From contig LNFJ01000072.1 in assembly GCA_001464625.1 (NCBI GenBank), positions 1 through 57,317 on the forward strand: a DNA stretch of 57,317 nt, written 5' to 3'. Source of the stretch: Bacteroidia bacterium Ga0077558 (GTDB taxonomy: Bacteria > Bacteroidota > Bacteroidia > Chitinophagales > Chitinophagaceae). This document shows positions 8,250 to 19,515 of this stretch, piece by piece. The notes beneath the pieces were generated by a model that saw only the letters and a program-made list of their open reading frames with translations, made no database searches and was not told the origin of the DNA. Position 1 is the stretch's first letter; each line of letters begins with the position of its first letter. Position numbers and translations under genes: made by a program.

Positions 8250-9527
8250 TTATTTTTTATATACCACCCCGTCTTTCATTACAAAAATTACCTTCCCAAA
8301 AAACTTTGCATCTTTTAAAGGGTCGCCATCAACTGCAACAATATCTGCAAGTTTGCCTACCTCGATACTTCCCAGCTTATCTTTTTCTCCTAACAAATCA
8401 GCTGCGTTAATAGTAGCAGATTTTATAGCTTCCATTGCCGGCATTCCTGCTTCTATCATATGAGAAAATTCAAGCCAGTTCATGCCGTGTTTATACACAC
8501 CGGCATCCGTTCCAAATGCGATCTTTACCCCCGCTTTATAAGCTTTGGCAAACGTGGCTTTTATTTTTGGTCCTATCTCCAATGCTTTAGGAGTAACTAA
8601 TTCAGGATAATACCCCAGCTTTTTTGCTGAGTCAGCAACAGCCGCACCTGCGGTAAGTGTGGGCACATACCATGTCCCATATTGTTTTAATAAGGCAATG
8701 GCTTCATCATCCATATTTGTTCCATGCTCAATGGAATTCACCCCCGCTCTAACAGCTCTTTTCATTCCTTCAGCACCATGTGCATGCACAGCTACCCTAA
8801 AACCATAATCTTTGGCAGTTTCAACAATGGCTTTTATTTCTTCTTCTGTAAACTGTGGATTGCTTGAACTTTTAGCAACACTTAATACACCACCTGTTGC
8901 TGTAATTTTTATTACATCACTTCCTTCTTTGTAGCGTTGACGCACTGCCTGCCTGCATTCATCGGCACCGTTTGCTACAGCATTTGCAGGTCCCGGGTCT
9001 CCCATCAAATCTGCCCGAAAGCCATTGGTAGGATCTGCATGTCCGCCTGTAGTAGCAATTGATTTTCCTGCCGTGTAAACCCTTGGCCCCTTAATAATTC
9101 CTTTGTTAATAGCATTTCGTAATGAAATATTTACACCAGTACCGCCGAGGTCTCTTACGGTTGTGAACCCAGTCATTAATGTTACTTCAGAAAATTTTAC
9201 AGAGAGGTAAGCATAATCGGCAGGATTGTAGGTAAAATTTTCCATGTACCGGTTAGGATTGGTTTCATGTTCCATGTGTACATGCATGTCAATCCAACCG
9301 GGTGTAACTGTTTTTGTTTTAAGGTCAATTGTTTGGTTATTAGTACCTGGATTTGAATATCCATTTTCTACAGATACTATTTTGTTTTTTTCCACTACAA
9401 TGGTCATTGCCTTTTTGGGTTCGTTAGATATGCCGTCAATCAAAGTGCCGCACCAGATATACGTTTTTTGAGCTTGTAGTATGGAAAGAATACTAAGACA
9501 CAGCGTTATTAAAAATACTTTCTTCAT
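8250..9527 (-). CDS. Secreted amidohydrolase (imidazolonepropionase/prolidase-like)
   Basis: A 425-residue metal-dependent hydrolase with a signal peptide ending near LSILQAQ. The amidohydrolase ligand set is visible: HVH at 82-84, the Lys in DVIKITATGG, the His in VAVHAHG, the His in NSIEHG and the Asp in FGTDAG. The C-terminus, IEVGKLADIVAVDGDPL, is the typical closing strand of this superfamily. It belongs to the subgroup annotated as imidazolonepropionase-related or Xaa-Pro dipeptidase-like, many of which hydrolyse dipeptides or lactams. With no operon partner, the true substrate cannot be told. It is divergent from a small lipoprotein gene. Confidence 0.9.
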   Translation of the reverse strand: MKKVFLITLCLSILSILQAQKTYIWCGTLIDGISNEPKKAMTIVVEKNKIVSVENGYSNPGTNNQTIDLKTKTVTPGWIDMHVHMEHETNPNRYMENFTYNPADYAYLSVKFSEVTLMTGFTTVRDLGGTGVNISLRNAINKGIIKGPRVYTAGKSIATTGGHADPTNGFRADLMGDPGPANAVANGADECRQAVRQRYKEGSDVIKITATGGVLSVAKSSSNPQFTEEEIKAIVETAKDYGFRVAVHAHGAEGMKRAVRAGVNSIEHGTNMDDEAIALLKQYGTWYVPTLTAGAAVADSAKKLGYYPELVTPKALEIGPKIKATFAKAYKAGVKIAFGTDAGVYKHGMNWLEFSHMIEAGMPAMEAIKSATINAADLLGEKDKLGSIEVGKLADIVAVDGDPLKDAKFFGKVIFVMKDGVVYKK

Positions 9528-9584
9528 TATAAGGGGTTGAAATACTAAAATAATACAATTGAACTTTAGTTAGTAATTTATGGT

Positions 9585-9956
9585 ATGAAATCAAACATTC
9601 TATTATTTGGAATTATAGTCTTCTTTTTTGCTGCAATAAATTGCGGTAGTCAACAAGAAGAGTTTGCCGATCGCAAATTCATTATTGCCAGTAAAAAGAC
9701 AATTAAGATAAAAGAACTTGATTTGTCGATCACTAATGATGGATGCGGACGGGAATGGGTTGGTGATATGGAAAAACCGTATTGCAACTTAAAGATAAAA
9801 TTTAAAGACTCTATTTTTTCGGGGGGGCGGAGTTTTAAGCCTATTCGATTCCGAAATATTGAAATTGAAGTGGACCAAATGAATCCTTGGGGCAAAGAAG
9901 AAGACAGCATTCCACCGGGCGGCTGTAATGTGTGGATAAGGCAGATAATTAAATGA
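9585..9956 (+). CDS. Small predicted lipoprotein, unknown
   Basis: 123 residues with a signal peptide ending in the lipobox AINC, then a short mature domain with Cys residues in DGCGREW, KPYCN and GGCNVW that could form disulfides. No family recognised. The gene stands alone between the divergent amidohydrolase gene and pyrG. The signal peptide and lipobox support it being real. Confidence 0.65.
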   Translation: MKSNILLFGIIVFFFAAINCGSQQEEFADRKFIIASKKTIKIKELDLSITNDGCGREWVGDMEKPYCNLKIKFKDSIFSGGRSFKPIRFRNIEIEVDQMNPWGKEEDSIPPGGCNVWIRQIIK

Positions 9957-11907
<1,951 letters not shown>

Positions 11908-11930
11908 GTGACTAGTATATAATTATAAAT

Positions 11931-11960
11931 AGGTCTGGCCAAAGCGGTTCGACCTCTTTT
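11931..11960 (+). terminator. Possible weak terminator after pyrG
   Basis: AGGTC at 11931-11935 can pair with GACCT at 11951-11955 around an imperfect inner stem, followed by TTTT. The stem is short and the call is tentative. Confidence 0.35.
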
Positions 11961-12072
11961 GCTTTATGCTGATTTTGCATCGATTAAATACCTCTTTTTC
12001 GCTCCTTACATGTTTAAAATCGCCTCTCACCGACTATCTGCTTTTGAGCTGAAAGTCTTGCCTCAGAACTCC

Positions 12073-12080
12073 TATCTTTG
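12073..12080 (+). promoter_or_regulatory. -7 element upstream of yidC
   Basis: TATCTTTG matches the TAnnTTTG consensus and lies 22 bases before the yidC ATG. No good TTTG is found at 19-21 bases upstream; the nearest is 26 away. Confidence 0.4.
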
Positions 12081-12101
12081 CCCACTCCAAAAAAATGACG
12101 A

Positions 12102-13952
12102 ATGAAGTTTGACCGTAACACCGTCCTGGGTTTTGTAATACTGGCGGCTCTTTTTATTGGCTATTTTGTTTACACCAATAAGGAACAGGCTGTGTACAAT
12201 AAGCAAAAAGTGGCTGAACAGAAAAAGCAGCAAGCTATACAGGACTCCATTAATCTGGTAAATAAACCAAAACAAGATTCACTTAACAGAATTGCAGATT
12301 CTATAGCAAAAGTTAGCAATGCCGGTACCTTTCAAGCCGCAATAGATACTACTGAAACAACTACGGTAGCCGAAAATGGGTTGATGAAAGTAACCTTCAC
12401 CAACAAAGGAGGGCAGGTTAAAAAAGTGGAACTTAAAAATTACAAAGGCATTGATAGCTCTTTAGTAAAACTAGCCGCTACCAATTTTGATAAACTTAGC
12501 TACACAATTAACACGGCAGCAAACAAAACTGCCGAAACAGGGGATTTGTTTTTTGCTGTAAGTGATGTAAAAAGAAATGCGGATAGCTCTCAGGTAATTA
12601 CATTTTCACTTGCTTCAGACAGTGCCGGCGCACCTTCTATTACGCATGAATATATTTTGAAGAAGGATGATTACATGCTTGATTTCAATATTAAATTGAA
12701 TGGCGTTAATCAGCTGCTTACACAGGGAAATATGAACCTTACCTGGCAGTACACTGCAGCACAGCAAGAGTCTGATATTTCATTTGAAAAACAAAATACA
12801 CAGGTAGGATATGTAGAAGATGGAAGTTTTGATTATCACACCATTGCCAGAAAAAGTAGCAAAGAGTTTGATGAATCAGTGAAGTGGGTAGGAGTTCGTC
12901 AGCGTTTCTTCTTTACTATTCTTACTGCAAAGGATAATTTTTCTTCTGGTAAAATAGATTGGACAATTCCGGACGACACTGCAAAAACAATTGTACAGTC
13001 AACGGCTAATATGAAGCTTTCTGTTAAAGCAGGGTCACCGGCAGTTGTTCCATTGAGTATATATTACGGCCCCTCCGATTATCATGTGCTTCAGAAATAC
13101 GACCAGAATTACGAAAAGCTGGTAAACCTGGGTCAGGGCATTTATGCTTTTGTTCGGCCATTGAATAAATACATAATTCTTCCCATTTTTGATTTTCTAA
13201 AAGGAATAGCCGGTGGAATGGGTCTGGCTATTGCATTATTGACAATATTTATCAAACTCGTTACCTCACCCTTACTTTATAAAAGTTATTTGAGTGGGGC
13301 GAAAATGAAATTGCTTCGTCCAGAAATAGCAAAATTAAAAGATAAGTATGGTGAAGATCGCCAGGCAATGAGCATGGAGCAAATGAAAATCTTTAGAGAA
13401 GCAGGCGTTAATCCGCTTGGAGGGTGTTTACCTGCCTTATTGCAAATCCCTATCTTCTTTGCATTATTCAGTTTGTTTAATGCGGATGTAGGCTTAAGAG
13501 GGGCTGAATTCCTATGGAGCACAGATTTGTCAGCGTTTGATGATCCGATCAAAATGGGCTTTAGAATTCCATTCTTTGGTAGCCATATCAGTATTTTCAA
13601 CCTTACTGCAGTATTTACCAGCTTCCTTATTTCCTGGTACAGCATGAGTATGACACCCGACCAGAGCAACCCGGTGTTGAAGTACATGCCGTATATATTC
13701 CCCATTTTCTTGTTATTCTTCTTCAACCAGCTTCCCTCGGCTTTAACATGGTACTATACCGTGTCAAACGTAATTACTTTGGCTATCCAGTATATTATCC
13801 AGAATCATATCATCAATCATGATAAGATAATGGCGAAGATTGAGGATAACAGAAAGAAGCCAAAAACCAAATCCAAATGGCAGGAACGGATGGAGCAGAT
13901 GCAGGAACAGCAAAAGAAAATGAAGGATATGCAGCAAAAAAAGAAGAAGTAA
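12102..13952 (+). CDS. yidC: Membrane protein insertase YidC
   Basis: Inserts and folds inner-membrane proteins, alone or with SecYEG. The 616-residue protein has the Gram-negative layout. A first helix lies at residues 5-22, then a coiled, Lys/Gln-rich stretch and a long periplasmic beta domain to about 350. The conserved Oxa1-type core starts near FLKGIAGGMGLAIALLTIF and includes EAGVNPLGGCLPALLQIPIF and the last helices ending around YIIQNH. The C-terminal tail (about 580-616) is rich in Lys, Met and Gln, as expected for ribosome contact. It is not linked here to rnpA or rpmH. A strong terminator follows. Confidence 0.97.
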   Translation: MKFDRNTVLGFVILAALFIGYFVYTNKEQAVYNKQKVAEQKKQQAIQDSINLVNKPKQDSLNRIADSIAKVSNAGTFQAAIDTTETTTVAENGLMKVTFTNKGGQVKKVELKNYKGIDSSLVKLAATNFDKLSYTINTAANKTAETGDLFFAVSDVKRNADSSQVITFSLASDSAGAPSITHEYILKKDDYMLDFNIKLNGVNQLLTQGNMNLTWQYTAAQQESDISFEKQNTQVGYVEDGSFDYHTIARKSSKEFDESVKWVGVRQRFFFTILTAKDNFSSGKIDWTIPDDTAKTIVQSTANMKLSVKAGSPAVVPLSIYYGPSDYHVLQKYDQNYEKLVNLGQGIYAFVRPLNKYIILPIFDFLKGIAGGMGLAIALLTIFIKLVTSPLLYKSYLSGAKMKLLRPEIAKLKDKYGEDRQAMSMEQMKIFREAGVNPLGGCLPALLQIPIFFALFSLFNADVGLRGAEFLWSTDLSAFDDPIKMGFRIPFFGSHISIFNLTAVFTSFLISWYSMSMTPDQSNPVLKYMPYIFPIFLLFFFNQLPSALTWYYTVSNVITLAIQYIIQNHIINHDKIMAKIEDNRKKPKTKSKWQERMEQMQEQQKKMKDMQQKKKK

Positions 13953-13977
13953 CTCATGTTAAGATACTCTTAAGAAG

Positions 13978-14010
13978 AACCGGGTTTGCCAGTAGCTACC
14001 CGGTTTTTTT
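13978..14010 (+). terminator. Rho-independent terminator after yidC
   Basis: Eight-base arms AACCGGGT (13978-13985) and ACCCGGTT (13998-14005) with a 12-base loop, followed by a T run to 14010. Confidence 0.88.
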
Positions 14011-14085
14011 ACGCTATATACCACAACTGCAACTTATTGGTTAAATTGGCACGTCTTTTAGATATATAACCATAGAACAAACAAA

Positions 14086-14748
14086 ATGAAAAAAATCACC
14101 CATATAATTACAAGTGTTTTAGCCTTGGTATCATTTACGCAGATATCAGCTCAGAAAAAGCTGACAGAGGGAACTATCTCTTACGATATAGTAATCAATA
14201 CTAGTAATAAGATGCCTCAAGCTGCTGACTTATTAGATGGAGCTACCAGTGTCATTTATTTAAAGGGTAACTCAAGCCGATCTGAAATGATCAGTTCTTT
14301 GGGTACCCAGGCAACAATTATTGATGGTAAAACTTCCGCTGTAACTGTATTAAAAGAGTATGGCGATCAGAAGTATATGATAAAAATGACACAGCAAAAC
14401 TGGAAAGAATCCAATAAAAAATATGAAGGTATCAAGTTTACTTATTTGAACGATTATAAGGTAATTGCTGGTTATAATTGTCAAAAGGCAATTGGTACTC
14501 TTGTGGATAATAGCACTTTTACCGTTTATTTTACCAAAGAAATAGATGCTGTGAGTAAAGATTTTCAATACCTGACTAAAGATTTGCCAGGATTAGCAAT
14601 GCAATATGAAGCCTCTATGGGAAAGATGATGGTAACGTATACTGTTTCTAGTATCAGCTTTAATCCAGTATTACAAGCAAAGTTTGACTTACCGAAATCT
14701 GGTTTTCGTATAATGACTTATGAAGAAAGTTTAGGAAAAGGGAATTAA
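14086..14748 (+). CDS. Exported GLPGLI-family protein
   Basis: 220 residues with a signal peptide ending near FTQISAQ. The mature part is a beta-rich single domain with TEGTISYDIV at its start and a DLPGLAMQYEAS segment matching the region that gives the Bacteroidota GLPGLI family its name. These proteins are exported, often as groups, and their function is unknown; some lie beside TonB-dependent receptors, but none is here. The gene overlaps the next, convergent gene by four bases at the stop codons. Confidence 0.75.
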   Translation: MKKITHIITSVLALVSFTQISAQKKLTEGTISYDIVINTSNKMPQAADLLDGATSVIYLKGNSSRSEMISSLGTQATIIDGKTSAVTVLKEYGDQKYMIKMTQQNWKESNKKYEGIKFTYLNDYKVIAGYNCQKAIGTLVDNSTFTVYFTKEIDAVSKDFQYLTKDLPGLAMQYEASMGKMMVTYTVSSISFNPVLQAKFDLPKSGFRIMTYEESLGKGN

Positions 14749-15119
14749 TTTCTTTTTAATTGACGATTGCCAAGTTCAATTTTTACATTGCTTAGGATAA
14801 CCTTCTTTTTTAAAGGCACAATATAAACGGTATTACCTCTTTGAGTAGTAACAACTGTGTTTAAACTAATATATTTATTCTCTGTAGTGGTTTTTATAAC
14901 TTGGTTGCCACGATAAGTATAACCTGATTTAAGCGAAAATGAACCCGGCACAACAGTTGCTTTATCAGAAAGCAATGATTTTTTTGGCTTTGCGGAAGCT
15001 TTAGATTTTCCGTCGCCTAATGTTGCATAAGCAGCTATAGCTGATATAGCCAATAATGCTATGACTGTAAGCTTTCTGCCAACTATTTTGTAAACTATAT
15101 TTAGTTTTGAATGATTCAT
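14745..15119 (-). CDS. Small exported protein, unknown
   Basis: 124 residues. An N-terminal hydrophobic segment (about 12-30) reads as an uncleaved anchor or signal peptide, followed by a Lys/Ser-rich linker and a basic beta-rich C-terminus. No family recognised. It is convergent with the GLPGLI gene, with a four-base overlap of the stop codons, so there is no room for a terminator between them. Confidence 0.55.
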   Translation of the reverse strand: MNHSKLNIVYKIVGRKLTVIALLAISAIAAYATLGDGKSKASAKPKKSLLSDKATVVPGSFSLKSGYTYRGNQVIKTTTENKYISLNTVVTTQRGNTVYIVPLKKKVILSNVKIELGNRQLKRN

Positions 15120-15371
15120 TAATTTAGCAAAAGTAAATAGAAAAGTTAATATAAAGCAAACCGTTTATCCAGAACTTTAATACTTCCTTAACGGCGAAAA
15201 TGACAAATTGTTACATCCAAAACGACAAAAAAACTCATTATTTTGCACATATGGGGAAAAGTAAGAGCTGAATAAATCCCTCTATTTTATTTAACTTGTT
15301 GGTAATAATACATTTCAGGGGGCAAAGGGATTTTGCTGTCTGACTGGCTCTTTAAAAGTTTTGCTCACCAA

Positions 15372-16805
15372 ATGTCCGGATACATGAAAGATAATCCTTA
15401 CCGGGAAGATCGGGAACAGCTTCGTGAACTGCTCAAACAGTACGAAAATCTTAAAAATGGCCGCCAAAATTCATTTATAGAAGAAGATGCTTTTGAAAAA
15501 ATAATCGAATACTACCAGGAAAAAGATGAAATCCCCAAGGCGTTGGAGGCGGCCGAAATAGGCAGTACTCAATTCCCTTATTCGTCTTTATTGATGATCA
15601 AAAAAGCGGATATTCTAATTGCCGCCCGGCAATATCGGGAGTCCCTCTCCGTTCTCGAAGATGCATCACTGCTCGACAGCAGCAATATCAATTTATATAT
15701 TCTGAAAACAGATGCATATCTGGCATTAGATCAGCAGGAAAAGGCCGTTGTTTTGCTGGAGGAAGCGCTGAATTTATTTGAAGGGGAAGAAAAAATTGAA
15801 CTTCTTTTTGAACTAGCAGATGTGTATGATGATTACGAGGATTTTGATAAAGTCTTCGACTGCCTCAAAATGATTTTAGAAGAAGAACCTATAAATGAAG
15901 AAGCGTTATATAAAATATGTTTCTGGACAGATTTTACCGGCCGTAACGAAGAAAGTATTCGCTTACACCAGCATATTATTGATGAATATCCTTACAGTGA
16001 GTTAGCCTGGTTTAACCTTGCCGCAGCATACCAGGGATTGAAGTTGTATGAAAAAGCAATTGATGCGTATCAGTATGCAATAACAATTGATGAAAAATTT
16101 GATTATGCGTATCGCAATATCGGTGATGCATATATCAGGTTAAGAAAGTACAAAGAAGCCATCGAAATGCTGGAGAAAGTAATTGAACTGGCAAAGCCTG
16201 AAGATGTTATTTATGAAGCCATCGGCCATTGCTATGATAAACTGAAAAATTTTGCACAGGCAAGATTTCATTATCGTAAAGCCTCTCATATGCGGCAAGA
16301 GGACAGCAAGCTTTTTTATAAAATAGCCTGTACTTATTTCAACGAAGGTCAATGGGAAAGTTGCCTGAAGCAGTTAGATACCGCAATGAAGATCCATCGT
16401 TTACAGGCTGATTATAATTTATTGGCGGGTGAATCTAAAATGCACCTTAAACAATTTAAGGAAGCCGCTCAGTATTTTATGAATGTGGTAAGAAGCAGGC
16501 CCCGAAATGTTGGTGGTTGGGAGGCATTGATCAGGTGCCTGTACAAAGCTGAATATTTTGAGGAGGCATTGGAGCAAACAAATGCAGCATTGCATATTAC
16601 AAACGATAAACCTTTATTTGTTTTCTATAAAGCAGCAGTACTGCTGTCTTTAGGCAAATCGAAAGAGGCTGTTCTGCAATTGGAGCATGCAATCAAACAA
16701 GCACCAAAGCTTTTAAAGAAATTCCTAGAGTTAAATCCATCTGTAATGCAACATCAGCAAATAGTAGATGTGCTGGCCAGGTCTAAAAGGAATAAGTCTA
16801 TTTAG
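15372..16805 (+). CDS. Tetratricopeptide-repeat protein
   Basis: A cytoplasmic TPR protein of about 477 residues. The frame is open back to a TTG at 15333 with a purine-rich stretch before it, so the start could be 15333 (490 aa), 15372 or 15384. No signal peptide is present. At least ten helical TPR units run from about residue 30 to the end, with typical motifs such as AWFNLAAAYQGLKLYEKAIDAYQYA and YRNIGDAYIRLRKYKEAIEML. TPR arrays are protein-binding scaffolds; no enzymatic domain is attached and the partner is unknown. The following small lipoprotein gene is 40 bases downstream on the same strand and may be co-transcribed. Confidence 0.82.
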   Translation: MSGYMKDNPYREDREQLRELLKQYENLKNGRQNSFIEEDAFEKIIEYYQEKDEIPKALEAAEIGSTQFPYSSLLMIKKADILIAARQYRESLSVLEDASLLDSSNINLYILKTDAYLALDQQEKAVVLLEEALNLFEGEEKIELLFELADVYDDYEDFDKVFDCLKMILEEEPINEEALYKICFWTDFTGRNEESIRLHQHIIDEYPYSELAWFNLAAAYQGLKLYEKAIDAYQYAITIDEKFDYAYRNIGDAYIRLRKYKEAIEMLEKVIELAKPEDVIYEAIGHCYDKLKNFAQARFHYRKASHMRQEDSKLFYKIACTYFNEGQWESCLKQLDTAMKIHRLQADYNLLAGESKMHLKQFKEAAQYFMNVVRSRPRNVGGWEALIRCLYKAEYFEEALEQTNAALHITNDKPLFVFYKAAVLLSLGKSKEAVLQLEHAIKQAPKLLKKFLELNPSVMQHQQIVDVLARSKRNKSI

Positions 16806-16845
16806 TATCAAATAGTTTAGTTTAAACTGCTTTATTTAGCTTTCT

Positions 16846-17361
16846 ATGAAAACTAACTTCTTTGTCCTAGCAATCATATTTATCGGCTTTTTTCAGGGAT
16901 GTTATAACAAGCCAGCAGTTATAACTACAGAATTTATTTCAGAAACAGTTGAAGAACCAGTTGAACCTCCTCCGCCTTCTTTTTCCTGCTCAGGCGCAAG
17001 TACTTTGAATGAATTATTTAGTAAGCTGTGCAAGGTGGAAAATCTTGCAAAAAGTTCAATGATTTATAGATTCGGATTTTTTGAAACAGACAATTGTTAT
17101 GCAGTTTATTTGGCTGCTTCACCACAGTTGAGTGCTGAAATAAAATCTAACGAAATAAAAAATTATTCCGATACGGCTATCGAATATTACCCCTTATCTA
17201 AAAATGAATTTAAAGATTTGAAGTGGCAAGCAATTATGAGTAAAATTAAGTTGGAATTGAAAAAATTTGTCAGTACAGAAAATTTCGCAAATTCTTCTAT
17301 GGGAAAAGCCAAGCCGATAATGTTCTTGTTTGATGATGGCGACTCAATCAAAATCAAATAG
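16846..17361 (+). CDS. Small predicted lipoprotein, unknown
   Basis: 171 residues with a signal peptide ending in the lipobox FFQGC, then a Glu/Pro-rich linker (EEPVEPPPPS) and a mixed domain with two Cys residues. No family recognised. It lies 40 bases after the TPR gene, so the two may form a transcript. Confidence 0.6.
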   Translation: MKTNFFVLAIIFIGFFQGCYNKPAVITTEFISETVEEPVEPPPPSFSCSGASTLNELFSKLCKVENLAKSSMIYRFGFFETDNCYAVYLAASPQLSAEIKSNEIKNYSDTAIEYYPLSKNEFKDLKWQAIMSKIKLELKKFVSTENFANSSMGKAKPIMFLFDDGDSIKIK

Positions 17362-17444
17362 AGTATTATCAGATCGGGTAGTATAGCCAAGAGCAGAATT
17401 GCCTTTACTAATTTCTGATTCATCTACCTATGCCTATTCTTCCT

Positions 17445-17452
17445 TATTTTTG
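17445..17452 (+). promoter_or_regulatory. -7 element upstream of the comA-aroE pair
   Basis: TATTTTTG matches TAnnTTTG and lies about 75 bases before the phosphosulfolactate synthase start. No clear -33 TTTG is found at the expected distance. Confidence 0.3.
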
Positions 17453-17526
17453 CGAGCCTGTATTAAACTAAGTTTATTACACACAAGGAATTAGTACAGG
17501 GCTTATCCCAATTTCTTAATCAAATA

Positions 17527-18309
17527 ATGGTAGCAATGAATTTTAATCTCTCTCAAATTCCAGCAAGAACACCAAAGCCACGTACATCAGGACTAACAAT
17601 GGTGATGGATAAAGGACTGAGTGTGCAGGAAGCAAAAAATTTCTTGAGTGTATCCCATCCGCATGTTGATATTGTAAAATTGGGATTTGGCACCGCTTTC
17701 GTTACTCCTAACCTTGAAGAAAAATTAGAAGTGTACCGTTCCTACGATTTGCCTGTTTATTTTGGGGGTACCTTGTTTGAAGCTTTCTTGATCCGCAATC
17801 AGTTTGACGATTATATAAACCTTTGCAAAAAATACGGCATCAGCTATATGGAAGTAAGTGATGGTTCGGTTACTATCCCTCATGCAGAGAAGTGTGGGTA
17901 TATTGAAAAATTAACGCAACATGGAACTGTTTTAAGCGAAGTGGGTAGTAAAGATGCGGCACATATTATTCCTCCCTATAAATGGATTGAGTTGATGAAA
18001 GCTGAACTCGAAGCTGGTTCAACCTATGTAATTGCAGAAGCAAGAGAAGCCGGTAATGTTGGTATTTATCGGGGAAGTGGTGAAGTAAGAGAAGGATTGG
18101 TACAAGAGATATTAACGCAAATACCAGCCGAGAAAATAATCTGGGAAGCACCTCAAAAAGCACAACAATTATATTTTATTGAATTGATAGGGTGTAATGT
18201 AAATCTCGGCAACATTGCACCGAGCGAAGTAATTCCATTAGAAGCGATGCGTATCGGACTTCGTGGTGATACGTTTGAATTGTTCCTCGACAAAAAAGAA
18301 AAAGCCTGA
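17527..18309 (+). CDS. comA: Phosphosulfolactate synthase (ComA family)
   Basis: The family adds sulfite to phosphoenolpyruvate to give (2R)-phospho-3-sulfolactate, the first step of coenzyme M synthesis in methanogens. The 260-residue protein shows family motifs: TMVMDKGLSVQEAKNFL, VDIVKLGFGTAFVTPN, YFGGTLFEAF, YMEVSDGSVTIP and VIAEAREAGNVGIYRGSGEVR. Bacteria do not normally make coenzyme M by this route, so the bacterial role is uncertain. A source of sulfonate for sulfonolipids or sulfolactate is an inference. The stop shares one base with the aroE start (TGATG), so the two are probably translationally coupled. Two ATGs (17527 and 17536) are possible starts. Confidence 0.88.
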   Translation: MVAMNFNLSQIPARTPKPRTSGLTMVMDKGLSVQEAKNFLSVSHPHVDIVKLGFGTAFVTPNLEEKLEVYRSYDLPVYFGGTLFEAFLIRNQFDDYINLCKKYGISYMEVSDGSVTIPHAEKCGYIEKLTQHGTVLSEVGSKDAAHIIPPYKWIELMKAELEAGSTYVIAEAREAGNVGIYRGSGEVREGLVQEILTQIPAEKIIWEAPQKAQQLYFIELIGCNVNLGNIAPSEVIPLEAMRIGLRGDTFELFLDKKEKA

Positions 18310-19043
18310 TGCGTTTATTCGGACTGATCGGTTATCCCTTGACTCATTCTTTTTCTAAAAAATATTTTACGGAGAAGTTTGAACGGGAAGGACTAACTGA
18401 TTGCCGGTTCGAAAATTTCTCGTTTGAGTCGATTGATGATTTCTTCACACTAATTAAAAGCAATCCCGCTTTAGAAGGAATCGCTGTAACCATTCCACAT
18501 AAACGTTCTGTACTTCATTTTCTGGATGATGTGACGGGAATTCCCGAAGACTTACCTGCCTGTAATTGTATCAGGATTATGGATGGTAAATTATATGGAT
18601 ATAATACTGACTATATCGGGTTTGAAAAAAGTATTATTTCTTTATTACAACCTCAACATCAGCATGCATTAGTGTTGGGCAATGGTGGTGCTACAGCCGC
18701 AATTGCTTTTGCATTAAGAAGGCTTGGTATAAGTTATGAGGTGGTGAGCAGAAAGCTTCATGGCAATTCTTCCAAAACGTATAAAGAATTAAACAAGGTT
18801 ATTATTGAAAGGAGCAATGTTATCATTAATACAACGCCCCTGGGAATGTATCCTGAAATTGATACTTGCCCGGATATTCCTTACCAGTTTATCTCAGCGC
18901 AACATTTATTATACGACCTTACGTATAATCCTGTCAAAACTTTATTTCTGCAAAAAGGAGAGGAGAGAGGGGCTGCTATTAAGAACGGTGAAGAGATGCT
19001 GGTATTACAAGCAGAGGAGAATTGGCGGATCTGGAATAGTTAA
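18309..19043 (+). CDS. aroE: Shikimate dehydrogenase
   Basis: NADPH-dependent reduction of 3-dehydroshikimate in the aromatic amino-acid pathway. At 244 residues it is shorter than the common 270-290, but the main motifs are present: shikimate-binding YPLTHSFSKKYF near the N-terminus, the catalytic Lys in TIPHKRSV, YNTDYIGF, and the cofactor-binding LGNGGATAAIAFALRRLG. NTTPLGMYP follows. The start codon overlaps the stop of the ComA-family gene. Its product feeds chorismate to the trp operon found later in the window, although the two are not co-transcribed. It ends one base from the convergent thioesterase gene. Confidence 0.93.
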   Translation: MRLFGLIGYPLTHSFSKKYFTEKFEREGLTDCRFENFSFESIDDFFTLIKSNPALEGIAVTIPHKRSVLHFLDDVTGIPEDLPACNCIRIMDGKLYGYNTDYIGFEKSIISLLQPQHQHALVLGNGGATAAIAFALRRLGISYEVVSRKLHGNSSKTYKELNKVIIERSNVIINTTPLGMYPEIDTCPDIPYQFISAQHLLYDLTYNPVKTLFLQKGEERGAAIKNGEEMLVLQAEENWRIWNS

Positions 19044-19044
19044 T

Positions 19045-19476
19045 TCAAGCAGATAATTTCTGCTTCGCTTCCTCAGGAACGGCTACTATTTTTTTCTTTT
19101 CATAATCATAGCAGATCATTCCTGTTTTAGCTACAGCAATTAATTTTTTCTGTTCGCCAATTTGCTTTTCTAATTTATAATAAATATCAAATCCTATTCT
19201 AGAAAATTCCCCGGCAGTGACAGCTGCGTTTATGATATCACCATAAAACAATTCGCTTTTAAATTCGATTGCCACATCAGCCATTAACATACCTGCGCCG
19301 GCAAATTGCATTTCACTATAGCCAAAATACTTGAAGAATTGCATTCTTATTTCATGTAGTATGCTTAATAACGCATCATTACCAACATGACCGCCATAAT
19401 TAATATCGGTAATACGAACAGGAAGATCGCATTGAAAAATGAAATTTTCAGGCAGCTCAATTTTTACTCTTGCCAT
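19045..19476 (-). CDS. Hotdog-fold acyl-CoA thioesterase
   Basis: 143 residues of the 4-hydroxybenzoyl-CoA thioesterase/YbgC type. The active-site region reads VRITDINYGGHVGNDALL, with the conserved Asp and the His-Val-x-Asn motif, followed by the long hotdog helix and FKSELFYGDII. These enzymes hydrolyse acyl-CoA or acyl-ACP thioesters; the chain-length preference cannot be read. The gene ends one base from the aroE stop on the other strand. Confidence 0.87.
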   Translation of the reverse strand: MARVKIELPENFIFQCDLPVRITDINYGGHVGNDALLSILHEIRMQFFKYFGYSEMQFAGAGMLMADVAIEFKSELFYGDIINAAVTAGEFSRIGFDIYYKLEKQIGEQKKLIAVAKTGMICYDYEKKKIVAVPEEAKQKLSA

Positions 19477-19515
19477 GTATTATTCTTTGCAATAAAAATA
19501 AGAAAACAAAGGAGA

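Noticed and set aside
11940..11960. A GGTTCGACC stretch resembling a tRNA T-loop
   Set aside because: No matching acceptor, D or anticodon arms are present and the flanking bases do not pair as a T stem. It fits a weak hairpin after pyrG instead.
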